A DNA stretch of 64,000 nucleotides. Origin: Paralvinella palmiformis (lineage: Eukaryota > Annelida > Polychaeta > Terebellida > Alvinellidae). The stretch covers positions 62,001 through 126,000 of the forward strand of contig JAODUP010000429.1 of NCBI GenBank assembly GCA_025642065.1, in the 5' to 3' direction. Within the stretch, counting starts at the first letter, position 1, and the number at the start of each line of letters is the position of its first letter. The notes beneath the pieces were generated by a model. The model did no database searches, had not been told where the DNA came from, and saw nothing but the letters and a program-made list of their open reading frames with translations. Below are positions 29,701 through 43,700 of the stretch, in pieces. The translations under genes were made by a program, and so were the position numbers.

Positions 29701-32700
29701 TCAATTACTACTGACTAACTAAGCCTTTGATGTTACGTTTTCATCACTAACGGCAATAACCAAGACAATGTAATTGTAAATTACCGGTATATGAGGTCAG
29801 TTAGTAACTATAACTCTCTATTGAAAATAAATTAATTAATCAGTAATTATCCCGTTATTAATATACATATGCACATACAAATTATGTATGTGGAGGCACC
29901 CAAATGTCTATGCCGCCACACGAATGGGATACGACGCTCTTGGGTACAGGATGTCTTGGGTACGAGTTGTCTTGTTAAATGCCGTGACTACTGATTCAAA
30001 CCGTTTATCCATAATTACAAAAATCAGATAATTCTACATATAAATATTGATTTTCATTATAAAGCCATGTCTAATTATCATCAACTTGTTTCACTTCTAT
30101 TTTCACTCCATGACTGTATGAGTTTAAATCAAAATAACGATTGATGTCCGTCTACATCTAGACTAGGACCTAGGTCACTGTTGTAGTAAGAATCAGTAAA
30201 ACCTAACTGATCAATTAAATGTCAGAGAGGAGCTTTTTAATCATGGCTGTCTATAAAAATGGATTTTCCAAGGTCAGACTGCTGAATCAGTGTATGCGCA
30301 GCTGATCCATTTACAGAATCTTATCTAACATTCCGGATACAAATATTTATGTTGTTGTGTGGAGAGAGAGAAAATCTACCTTTTACCATCATTTAACCTA
30401 CTAGGTGCTGAACATTGATAATACAAACATAATATATATCCTACTTCATGCGTAGGCATAGAGTGAGCCACAGAGTTTACTTATTGACGAAATATTTCCC
30501 AATTATTAGCTTAAGTCAACTGTCACTTAGAGTATGGATGACGCTGGACCTTCAGCAAGGACACTGTCATAATAAGTCAATAAAATACACACGTACCTCT
30601 CTGAGTATTTCTGTAAACCGAGAGTTCATCTCCTTTTGTAATTCTTCTTTATAATGTTCTATGTCATCCAGATGTTCATTTAACGAAGCCAGTCCATCCA
30701 CACCTAAACAACGACGATGACAATAAAACTGTTAATTATACCGATCTATACAGTCTGCATACAGTCCATATAATACATATAATACAGATAATCTACATCA
30801 GGACATTATTAACACTGTTAATTGATGTTTATTAACATCATATAAAAAAAACAGACTTTATACAGTTTTTTTAAAAGCTGACTAAAAAAATACAGATATA
30901 AAATAGTAAAATGATAACAATATAACAACATCTACTACAACATGACTGTAATATATACAATAAGTAATACAACAATTGAGTTAACATACTAATCCATATT
31001 ATGATAACCCAATATCCAGTCAAGTTGACACTTACTGATGAACACATAGTTGTCTACATGCTCCATTCCTCTTACCAAGGTTTTAATCTGACAGCAAAGT
31101 AATTAGACACTGCCAATGAATGGATAACTACAAAAGACCCAAGTTTCATTGCCTCACCGATAAATGATCAGGCAGACAGGCACACGCATCACCTTTTCAG
31201 GCAGACAGGCACATGCATCACTTTTTCAGGCAGACAGGCACACGCATCACCTTTTTCATCTACACTTTTCATCGATGTTGCTACCAAACTCTCACCAATT
31301 AATTAGTGGAAGTCCATCAGATTTTATTTAGTACCAATTGACTTTCTAGAATTAGCTGTCAAGCTGCTATCACGGCCAACTTCATCAGCATCAACTGAGT
31401 GAATATTTTCCAATTTCAGAAATATTCACACTAAAGTGTCCAATGAAATGTGTTTGAGTAAAGACAGTATCACATAAATGTGTTTATTGACACACACTAG
31501 TACAATTGGCTTATAACAAATGACATTTTTAGAGTAAAAAAACCCAACCCTGATAAGAATAAAGTTTGGGGTTCTATTTATTTAGCTCACCATAATTATT
31601 GTGTGAGACACACACACATGCACACATGCACACACACATACACACAAATTACACCACTGAGGAAGAATCCAACTTTTGTTTGTGACTTTTTAGAATTTCA
31701 TTCATCGAGAAATGTTAGATGCTCTAAGGGTTTTCACACATAATCCATGACCAGAATTTTGGATTTGGATTTTCCTGTAGAGCGAGCTAAATATGTCACG
31801 TGCACATAAATATTTACCTTCTGACTGGCATTCACCTGTCAACGTACCTTCATCAAACTCCTTTACGAGGGAACCATCATCATCATCATCATATTCATCT
31901 TCATCCGTATCATCACCTTCCACTGTTTCTGTTTCATCTTCAGCTTCTTCATCACCTGTCGTGCTTTGATGAGCTTTGTTCTTTGATATCATATCCTTGA
32001 TAAGAGAAACTATAGATTTCTGCCTCAGTTCTGAAGACTTCCGATTTTTAACTGGAAGAAGAAAAGTTACTGTGACATGTCTACTCCTTGTCTATAGTCA
32101 TCGGTCATTTATCGCCGAAGTAGATTTTGTCAAAACAGCCCTCACATATTAACTTTTTCAATAACAGCCAACATCCAATGCTATACGTTGTCCATCTTAC
32201 AGTCCCTCGTCGCCTATTTTATCAGCAGAAAATCGGTCGACTAATTTGGTTTTGCCAAAAAAGTGACCTAGAATGCACCAAATACTCCATTTTCTCCAAA
32301 TCTTTCAGGGGAGAGTCCCTAACCCATCGTTCCACTGGAGAAGAGCCACTATTCTGTTAGCGTGACTACCACTACCCCAAAGTCAGCCTGTGTTATATAT
32401 TTCATCAGGTGATCGAGTCAAAAGATCTTTTTCAAAATGTGCCACTTACTCTAATGTCATACTAACAACCTCTCAAAATGGTACCCAGTTAGATGTGTTA
32501 TTCCATATCTTTTCCTCATTAAAAAGGATCGGAATAAATGTCTAGAATTATTTCCCCCCAAAACTGCGCTTCAATTTCTATTATTCTCTACTGTACTTTG
32601 TTACTGATGCAGACAAATTTTATTTAATTCTCACGGTGATCAGAACATCTAGCATAAGTTCAACCCCATAATGTGGGTTTGGACAATTCAGTGAAACAGT

Positions 32701-35700
32701 TCGTAGGGCATTTAAAATATACACCCAACATATCTCCATACATCATCTCACATCTAAGATTAGAATAAATTCACCAAACTGATTAGAATTATATCTGAAA
32801 TGTTCGCCTTGGAACAGAACACGGTGTTCTTGTATACTGGATGGTCTACCATTAAGAATGTGGTGAAATGTCCTGAATGTACATTTTTTTTGCAATTCTT
32901 TTTAAGTATTGACTGTTTATTCTAAAAAGTGCAGGCAAGTTAACAAATGCTCTATTGAATATTATATTTGGCGTTCATTCTTATACAAAATATATTAACG
33001 ATCAATGCCAGCTACTGCTAAGTTATCTTTCTCTTGAATACATACGGCAAAACAGACATGCTCAAGCCAGGAATTATCTATTAATTTTAATGTCAGGTAT
33101 GTGTAATATAAATAGAATTTTTAAAAATTAAACTCTGGGTGAATGCTGGAGTCAAATGACCAGATCTGACCAATAAAAAACCACCTCCAATCAGAGACGA
33201 TTGTCTTTTAATGTTTGCTGTGTTAATGTTAACTGAATGGGTTAAAAAATGTATAGAGATTTATAATTAGCAGACAATATATATTGACTGAGGTCAGTGT
33301 TAACATAGAACTAGATAATGATTGACCTCTGATGGCTCTGCCATTTGTGATATATGATAAAACACACACACACACACATGCTGTGTGTGTGTGTGTGTGT
33401 GAATACATGCACGGGTACACATCTATACATGCATGCAAGTGATACAATCCTACAGCTAATTTATCTATCCAATTATCAGTGGATTGGTTGTGTTAATGAT
33501 AAATGTTAGGTGCAAGTGAATTAGCCTAATTAGGTCAGTTCACTGGCCTTAATAGACTAGACTTATAATCAACGGAATTGAGATTCTCTATAACTGCATG
33601 CAAGTGCAAATAGGCCACTTCTCCACCGTAAACAAATATGTTACCAATCTGCTTCAGTCTGATTTTAAATGGAAGTGAATAGAATAATAATTTTTCAATT
33701 AGAAGAACAGACATCAAATTTTCTATAACTCATTTTTCCGCAATAAAACAAACCCCATCTGGCTAGCTGCGTGTCGGAAGGTTAGATGTGGCATGTAAAT
33801 TGTACACTGCACGTCGTCAAATATCGATTCAGTTCAAATTGTGAAAATGAGCACACCACACTAGGGTGGTCCTTATGTGGGAGTAATTGTTTTTTTAGAT
33901 TTTTCAAACTCTCACCCCTTAAATGTGTTTGACTTGACCAAAAACTGTAGTAAGCCAAATTATGAAGAATTTGAGCAATATCTAGAGGTAGCTCAAGGCC
34001 TTTGAAATTTACTAAAATAGGTATTTTTTTGTGTAATTTACAAAAATAATATATAAAAGTATTTATTCACATTCAGCATGTTCAATCTGAACATTAGTGG
34101 ACAATGGTGGTAGCATGATACATACATACAGACAACTAAAACAGTTACATCATTATATCATTAAAACAAACAAATACAACTCATTGCATATTGATTGAAT
34201 GCTGAGCCAATATTACTTACTGTCCGTCATTGAGATGATGATCATTAATGTCAATGATCATATGATTCAGAAGTGTCACTAGTTATTAGTAGTTAAGGTG
34301 CTGCTTTTGCTCTTCATCATTTGTCAGCAAGGAGTTGTATTCCTCGTTAATGACTTTCAAGCTCCGCGTGATTTCAAGTGTGCTCTTGTAGTCATCTCGG
34401 GAATTCCACATATCAGGATCCGCCTGCAGGAAATCTGTTGTTATGTCAAGACATCAGCAGAAGTTCATGGTGTTTGTGGTCACAAAATTGGTTAAAGACA
34501 TATCCTTGATTGAGTTGGTTATGATTTTGATGCGTTTTGGTGGATTTTCGATTCCTTCGACTTCAGAAATTGCTCGTCCCATGGCTCGCTTTGTGTCTGC
34601 TGATATGACGGAATCGAAAAGAGCCAATGCTACTAACTCCTCACTCACGTACCAAAGGTGTCCCGAGAAGTTAGTTACAGCAGCCTTGGATATTGCTGAA
34701 TTAATGTCTTCATATGCTTTCAGATTCTGCTTTCATTACGAGGTGCAGATATGGCATCAGGAGCGGTGAACCAAGCTGTTACATATAGTCTGAAGATGAA
34801 CACACATACATCATGTATGCCTCTGTTTTCATAGGCAGTGAGATGGAACTGGTCACGAAACAGATATATTTTTAGCACATACAATGCTTTTGCCATCCAG
34901 CGAGCACGGTGTATTGCTCCTGGTGCCATGAAGTGTATGCCACGTTGAGGAGTACCACCCGGAAATATGATTGCAAGTTCTAAGAGTTCTCTGTAGTCAT
35001 CTCGAGGCTGGAATGTTTGAAGCTGCTTCAGAGCAAAGTCAATTGCTTCATCTTTGACATCTGCAATTGAGTTTAGTGTGTCATCAGTAACTACTGCTGG
35101 TTTGAAGTTTGATCAGTCAATGTATTCTCAGTGCTTCTGGAATCGCTTGAAGATTTGAACATCAGGACCAGAGGTTGCCCCCATACATGTAGTGAATACA
35201 CAGGCAAGAACGAGTTCTAGTATATGATGCCGACAAGCCAAGTATAGCAGATTACGGCCCAATTTTGCTTCCAGTAATGGACATGCGCCATTGATGCGAC
35301 CTGTGTTGGTGGAAGTTGTGTCAAAACATAGTGCTCTGATCAGATGTTGTAACCCCCAGTCCTCTAATAACTGATTGACAGCTGTAGCTTGGGCCTCACC
35401 AGTGCCGGAGATCAATTTTGGTACACCAAGTAGTTGGTTTGTTTCCAATCCAGACACGATAACAGGTAAACGATCTACTAATTCTTTTCCTGTGAGATCT
35501 TTCAAAAGTTTTCCATCCCTATGGACAGTCAGTGGGGTATTTGGGTTAAACTTGCTCTTTAGCTGCTGGGAAATATTCTGACGAAGCTTATGGCGTTCGC
35601 GGCAGATTGATGATCTGTTGATTGAGTAATCATTAACATCATTTCTGAGGCTCCTGGCGGTGGCTGCAAGCATAAAAGTTGCTTTGCAGTCAGACAGCTT

Positions 35701-37667
35701 TGTCCTATCCATTGTAGCAGCCAGCTCAGGGCTTATGATACTTTTTCTAGCCCTCTTTCTATGCTTAGGCATAGAAGTTGAAGGTTCTTCTGACTGGTTT
35801 CCTATGAACGGCAGGCAATCATCATCTGTATCGCCTGTCTCCGTATTGTCAGCACTGTCTGCAGAAACACATATTTCAACGGTTTCATTCATAGAGTGCT
35901 CTTCTTGCTGAGCTTGTTGCTGCCTATTGTAAGCATTTTCTTTCTTTTTTAATGCCCGTGCCTCCTTCGTTGCAAGCACGTTGTCCACAGGACCCATACA
36001 GCCACGACGTCCACTCTCCCTTTGGGCGAGAAGAAATTCTCTGTCTTCTGGATTTTTTATCAAAGTGAGTGCATCCTGGTGAGCAATACCAAAAAGATCT
36101 CCAAGCTGATCTACGAAAGCTGCTTCGTTGGTCCTCTGAGTCTTGCTTCGTTGGCTGGCGTTCTTCTTCAGCTTTTTCCACTTTTCGAGCTGTTTCACAG
36201 CATGATGCTGGGGTCGAACAGGAACTCGGGCTTTATCCCAGAATACTTGTACTTCTCCAATAACAGAGGTGGCACTTTCATGGATGTTTTTTTTTTCAAA
36301 GTTTTATGGTGATAAGCGAACACACACAAAACCTGCTTCTTGGATGGTAGCTTTGTCCTTGTGATTTCTGTCTCTTCACTTCCATGTAACCATAAAGAAG
36401 TTTTGCTTCATGTTGCTGCTGCCATTGTATATTTTGTACACTGACAAATTGTGTCAACAATGATTCAATCAATTTTGAAGTGTTGCTGCTTTCACAAACA
36501 TGTCAGAACTGATACTGAAATTTCTATGATATTGATGGAAATCCCGGATTTAGGGGCTGACATCAACATTGAAAATATAGGTTTATTTATTCTGTGGCCC
36601 ATGAGTAAAACCACCCACCACATGCAAGTAACATTCCAATGATCAATATTGACTGATTAGATAAAACAGAATATCTTCTTTGGAACTATCAATGAAGTGA
36701 ACGAATACACGACTTGATGATATACACAATATACATAATGTGCCAATATGCAATTTTTTGCGTATGTCGGCATATTGTGTTAAACTTCAAAGCTATTGAG
36801 CTACCTCTAAACTTTGATTAATACTGCTGTAACTTTGGAACACACACACATGGGGTGAGAGTATGAAAATTTAAAAGTTGAAAAATAAGGACCACCCTAC
36901 ACCGCATTGATGGGATTATTTTGTTTCTCATAAAAAATGGATGTCTAAATACTACCCTAAAAATTGGTTAATTTATTTCACCAGTTCAGTAAAACACATT
37001 CACAAATAATGTTTATGATATCATCGTATATAAATAACAATTATCACTATAAATAACAACAAACTAAGTCTATATCTATAGTGTCTGTATTCTGCGTACA
37101 AATATTACAGTTACTCTAATAGCTTAAACTTGGATTTTAAACATCAATTACAAGAAGCTATCTAAGCATCTCCATGGCCTAACTGGTAGTCCAGTTGCGC
37201 ACAGATCTATAGCACCTGGGTTCAACCCCCGGCCGAGCTATTTCAGAAGGGTGTTTCATCTTTTACTTTGCTCATCACCTCTGGGGGGTCAGTCGGCCCA
37301 TTCAGGCTTTTGTCTACACAACTGTGGCCATAAAACAGGCAACATTTATATTGTTTACGTCAAGGCGATTTCCAGATTAAAGTTTTATTTTATTTGTGGC
37401 ACATGTCTGTCCGATAACATATTTACTGAAGTCAACCATTGATATAAAATAAGAGAAACTTTTATTTCGGTTCCTCGTTTAGTACAAACTGAACAACAAA
37501 TTAATAAATTATTTGTTTAGTAAAACAAAGTTAATCTGCGTGATAATATTATTTCCATTACAACAATCTCTGGTTATGTATCTTTGGTTAATAAACAAAA
37601 TGCTATGAAATGCAAATTTTGGCTCATTCTTGCATGTGAAACAGTTTTGAACCTGTTCAGCCTACAA

Positions 37668-37720
<53 letters not shown>

Positions 37721-38781
37721 CAGTTAATCTGTATAATCAGATACTATGTATATTACTAAAAGGTTTCAGGTAATGTGTATTAAATCTCTGTTAGCAATAG
37801 ACATATTACCTGAAAATTTCAGGCAATACACATAATACCTGATTATATAGATTAACTGTAACACATGTATATTTTTACCATAACCAATTCAGTGGAATCA
37901 GTGGCATAAGAATGTGAAAAAACTATGTGTTCTGGTAGTCAGTGAAAACATTTAGCACTTCAATTTGTCACAATTTTCTCCAGATTATAAAAAAATTTAA
38001 GCTTTTTGTGATTGGCACGATCAGGTCATGTCCTCTCTGGTGAGGTTTCACCAACCAATGATTGAGGAAACCAATAATTACATCCTTGAATTCCTAACTG
38101 ACAGATATATAAATTAGAACTATTTGGTGAAGTCACAGATGAATTTCCTTTCAGATGAAGAAGAAGATGATTAATGTTTTACGGCCACTTTTGTGCACAA
38201 GGTAGGCTAAATGGGCCGAGCGACCTCCAACTAAACAACCATCAGATATGCCCACGCCGAGATTCGAACACGGGTGGTAGGAATCTGTGATCAACCAAAC
38301 CACAGTACTAGTTAGATCACAGTGGTGCCCTCTTTGTTGGAGAAAGAGAATCAGGGATACGATCAAAAATAAATTAAATAAAACCCAGAAGTATCTATTC
38401 TCTTCTCAGAGCTATATAATGTTTGCAAAAGAAAAATTTGGAAATATGTAAATCGAGAGAAAAAACATTTTCTCTCAGATATGGTACAACAAGATTAATT
38501 ACCTTCAAATGTCTTTTCCGGATAATCATCATACCTATTCTCTAGTTCATCAGTCAGAGATTGTGTTATAAGCTTCTGTAAGACGTCAACAGCTGTTTCT
38601 GTGGTATAGCCCTGCCAGCTTTCCTCTTCGTTATCTGTATTTGTCGGTGAAGCCGGTGTACTGGCTTCATCTGGGTCTGGTAAGGAAGGATCAATTGTAC
38701 AATAAAAATACTTGTAAATCTGGATGTCATCAGGCATGAATAAAAAGGTTTAAGTCAATGGCTCTCTTGGTTGCTTTCGCG

Positions 38782-38814
<33 letters not shown>

Positions 38815-40430
38815 TGTTCACAAGCACACGTGCAATGTGACAAAAATATTGATATTATTATTTTATAGCCATTTTTGTACATCAGGAAGTCTAAATTGGC
38901 AAAGTAATCACTAATAGTAATCAGGTGAAGTGAAAGATGAAATATTCCCTAAACACGGGATATTCAGAATCTGAACTCTAATGGCTGTGTGGCCAATTAT
39001 GTTACAAGCTTAATCACTGAGATGCCCCAATGAAATAACAAAAATGAACGGGAACAATACTGCGTAAATTTAATTATTCATCAATTTCATCATCGTCGTC
39101 GTCACTTACCATCGGAGACATCATTTTGACTTTCAGATTTGATAATCATTTCCTTCATTAAAGCCTCTTTCCTCATTTTCTCTTCCTCTGTAAGATAACA
39201 ATTGAGGAAGATAATTAATAATTCCTCGGTAACATCATTGTTATCATATAAAATAACGTCCAGTCATCATTCTAAATCCTCTGTAACATTTAGTTAGACC
39301 TAATAATTAGAGTACTGTATATACTCGTGTATAGGCCACACTTTTGATGCCATGAAATTGCACCAAAGGCGAGTGCGTCTTATACACAGGTCAGAATAAA
39401 AGGGAAGGTAATATCTGGCATAATTTAGGGGGAAATATAATAATATTGTTTTTTAACATTAATAATGAATATATGAACAAAAAACTAATTAATTAGGTCT
39501 GTTTTTGCTGTTGTCTTTCTAAGCCAAACTTAATTGTGATAACCGCCATGATTATTATAAATAGTGAGTAGTGTGGCCCCGGCCTGTTGTCAAGTAATAA
39601 TTTATGGGTAATGTAGTCAGGATTAGACTGTTGCTGGTACCAAGGCTGTGTGGGAACAGCCAGCACATGGTGATTTATTATCTAGAGGTGTTAAATGGCC
39701 CGGATCACAATTAATCTGTTTGATGCACAGGAATCCAGAAAACACAGGAATCCAGAAAAGTATGACAGCCCGATCCTACAAAAGGTGTAGGTCCAAATCA
39801 GCTGTGATACAAAATGGCTGCACTATGACTAATACGGCCAGCCGCTTCTATAAACTATTAGAGGCAAAATTTATTTTTGGTACTATCGAAATGTGTGAGC
39901 CTGTGTGATTGAACGGAACGGTAAATGAAGTAACACAAAGAATGACCATAGAAGCCACAAAAGCCACATCAAAGGAAAACAATTACAGCAAACAATGTGT
40001 TAATTACTTCCAAAGCTGGCACATGGGAACTACTAATAAACTACTTCAAACAGCATTATGGAAACGAACGCACAGCAGCAGACAACCTGAAGCGGCCATT
40101 GTTACCTATCGTCACACAGTGGGTCAAAACGGCCTGGGATTAAATCGACCCCGGCATTATTACCAAAATATGATGTTTAGTGAGAAAGTACATTCAGTAG
40201 ATTTTAACATAAATTTATCACTGCATTATTCCAGACTTGTATACTGTGGGTGGATCAGTGGAATGAGTTAGCTCACTGTGAACGTTGGAATTATTGGTCA
40301 GGATGTAGTAAAGGGCATGTCTGACTGTGTGTATGTGTATGTGTGAGTGCACAAGCCCATACTCACTCCTTATTTCAATGTCTACCCTGCTTAAACAATG
40401 ACCCAATTCCATATAAGCAAACACACACAC

Positions 40431-40468
<38 letters not shown>

Positions 40469-40657
40469 CCTCCATGGTCTAGTGGTAGCGTGTTGTACCA
40501 CAGATCACTATCACCGTGTTTGAATCTCTGTGTGGGCATATCAAAGGGTGTTTCATCTTTGACTTTACTTCATTACCTTTGGAGGTCGCTTGGCCCATTT
40601 AGCCTACCAAGTGCACAAAAGTGGCCATAAAATATTAATTATCATCATCATCATCAT

Positions 40658-40704
<47 letters not shown>

Positions 40705-43700
40705 TTATTCCTTAAATATGTTTATGGCCACTTGTGCATAAGGCAGACTAAACGAGCCGAGCAACCTCCAAAGATAATGAGCTGAAATGAAAGCTGAAAC
40801 ACCATTCAAACATGACCATGCCGAGATTTGAACTTGGATGGTTGAGTTCTGTGGCGAACCACGCTACCAGTTAGACCATGGAAAAACCCTTAAAATGCAC
40901 AAAAGGAGAGTGACAGAAGTTATGAACAAAAAATATACCTTTTATCTCTTCGTATTCTCTGTACTCATCTTCAGTTAGCAACGGATGACATGTGATTGGT
41001 ACAGACTTAGTCCTTCTTGGAGGCTTCAGATACGGATGGTGGCATATTTTGTTGGTGTACACAACCAGCGTATAGGCACAGGTTTCCAACTCATCAACAT
41101 CGGACAAATAGTCAATATTATCAGGGTCACAGTAATACTGAAGAGATGCAAAAAGCATATGTCATAAGATTAAAATCCAGAACTACTTGTGCTACATTGT
41201 ATAGATTTTGTACTATGATTTCCCTTACAACCATCACAATCCATTAATCCGGACATCGTTTATCAGACAAATCCACCATCCGACACATTACTGCCTGTGA
41301 TGGATTTAACTCCATTATAAATGACTCTTTAATCCGACAAAATCATGTTCCACGTTCCGACACTTCATTTCGCCAACAGAATGTGACATTTCAATGTAAA
41401 ATGACCTCGATAACCTGACGAATATTTATGCTGGTTCAGTCATGCAAGACATACTCTCAGTAATGGTTCATTAAGCCACCCACCCGCAATAATTGCTATA
41501 TCTTAACCAATTACAATCATCCTTGACCATACACACCAACACACGATGCTTCCATTGCCTGTGGCTATCTCATAGCCAATCATAATTATTCATGTCTAAT
41601 TACAAACACAAATGTGTGATCTTTCCAATGAGCAGATCATAAGTTAATCTGATGGACAAAGTGACACAAGTATTTCTTTATAATGTATGTAATTAACAAA
41701 CATCAAAATGATCAATGGCTTCAATGCCATTCCGTATCATAGCCCACGGTTATTGAATATTGGTTTAAGTACAGAGGTATATCTTTATGATTTAAAAATG
41801 TCTGACAGAGACAACCGGTATGTCATGGACTCGATATTCCGATCATTTATCCGACATATTATCAAGTGACAAACCTTGTTGGATTAATGGATTCTGACTG
41901 TATTACCATCCTAAACACAACTCAGTAGAATTACATCTTAGTTTTATTGTCTTTGTTGAATCCTACGTTTTACTTACCACTTTACTCATTTTCAATAAGC
42001 TTCAATAACATTGCCAAACCCTGATTATTTATATTTAGAAGTATCGTAAACCCTGTTCAAAGTATCCTAATATATCCCATATGGTTAGACATCGCCATGA
42101 CTATACTCTTTCCCGGTGATCATGTCACGTACATGAGGTACTGTATTACCAATTATCATCGTGTTGGTTTGTGCCGTTATCAATCTGTAGTAATCTATGG
42201 AACGATGGGCTAGTGGTTAATTCTGTTGCTAATAAAATTAAGCATTGTTAACATGACCGAAAGTACAGAATTATAACATACTTGTGTATGAGACAAGGTT
42301 TTAATCCTTGAAATAAATGCACTTTCCCCCTAACTCGTCTTATACACGAGTCAACAGAAACGTACCATCAGGTCTGGAGAACGACAATAGATCAAATTAG
42401 TTTTTAATGTTTCAGTTAGATCTACTCATGTTTCTACTAAACAGTTAAATTTAATTCACAATTATCACTGACCATTTTGTATTTTAATTTGTTACACATT
42501 CGATGTTTTTAAGACAAAGTTGTGAGTACCAACAATAATTAACAATTTCAGCTCAATTAGCTGTCTTAGTAGTTAGTTTTATGTATAAATATTGCTGATG
42601 TCTTACTCTGGCTGTGAAGTCAGTCCTACATACACATATCTCTACCATTAATTCGATGTTCTTGATAATTTAAACATGCCAGGTAGAAAAGCAAATGCCA
42701 TTTTTCTGAAAATAATATCTTTTAAAAGTTTTTTTATTTTCCTCGTCTTATATTCAAGTTAGCTGGTTTCCTGTCTTATACACACACGACATAGACTTAT
42801 ACACAAGTATATGCAGCAAAGTAATTTTTTTGTAAAAAAACAATTTTGTTTAATGAGTAATGTTCGACAAATTCATTTGTTAACTGGGAGATGTTGTTTT
42901 TTGATAAATGTACAAGACTTTTCCCCCTCTTGTGTCCTACTGTGATAGAAGCAGATGAAGAGACAGACAGAAACATACACTAACCCTGACTTGTGCCCTT
43001 CGTGGCTTGCCCGTTAGGTCACATGTTGAACCATTTACATACTCCTGACTGTGAAAACGACTTTTGGACGGCTTGGCCTTTGCCTTCTCCTGAAATGACG
43101 CATAAACTGGATGATATGTAAACATAACAATAAACACACACTAACATCATGTTATATCCAAATCAAATTTACAGACATTATATACAGGGTTGGGTTTTTA
43201 CTGAGTTGGGTTTTTTACTTTAAAAAACCAATTATTTACATTACATTGTAAAACGGTGTTAATAACATATGTGTAAAAACCTGCCAACCCTGGTTATATA
43301 TGAGATAGAAGTCCCCAGGAACAGATGTGTCATGACTTGTGTACTTCCGGATTTAAATGAACATTGGAGTCTGTTTTATGCCAAGAGATAATTAATGTTT
43401 ACTAACTAATATTTACAAGTATGGATGTGTGAGGATCAAAGACTCCTGAACTCAAAAAAGTATTTCCCCCTCCTAGAGATTATCCAGATTCTCTACCAAA
43501 GTATAATATGTGCGTCTGTGTGTGTGTGCACGCAGTCAGTGCATTAAAAAGCACTGACACTGGGAATCATAAATTGTGAATATAAATTCTTATAATTTTT
43601 CTAGGGACAGTGTTATAGTGAGATGTGTACATCATTCAAAGATTTACATCTAGGATGTAATAGTGGGAGGTTCTGGGTTCAAATCCACCTAACCAGCTCA

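Larger units (their letters stand above)
39310..42830. repeat. Fragments of an element with TATACTCGTGTATA ends
   Basis: CTGTATATACTCGTGTATAG at 39316, CTTATACACGAGTC at 42338 and ACTTATACACAAGTATATGC at 42796 look like ends of one family. They cannot be one insertion because OS-9 exon 6 lies between them. Confidence 0.4.

Noticed and set aside
39648..40271. Two adjacent + strand frames of 86 and 120 codons
   Set aside because: No recognisable family, not supported by splice logic, inside an OS-9 intron, and the second overlaps the AGPS exon fossil.
39310..42830. A single 3.5-kb element bounded by TATACTCGTGTATA-type ends
   Set aside because: OS-9 exon 6 lies inside the interval, so the ends must belong to separate fragments.
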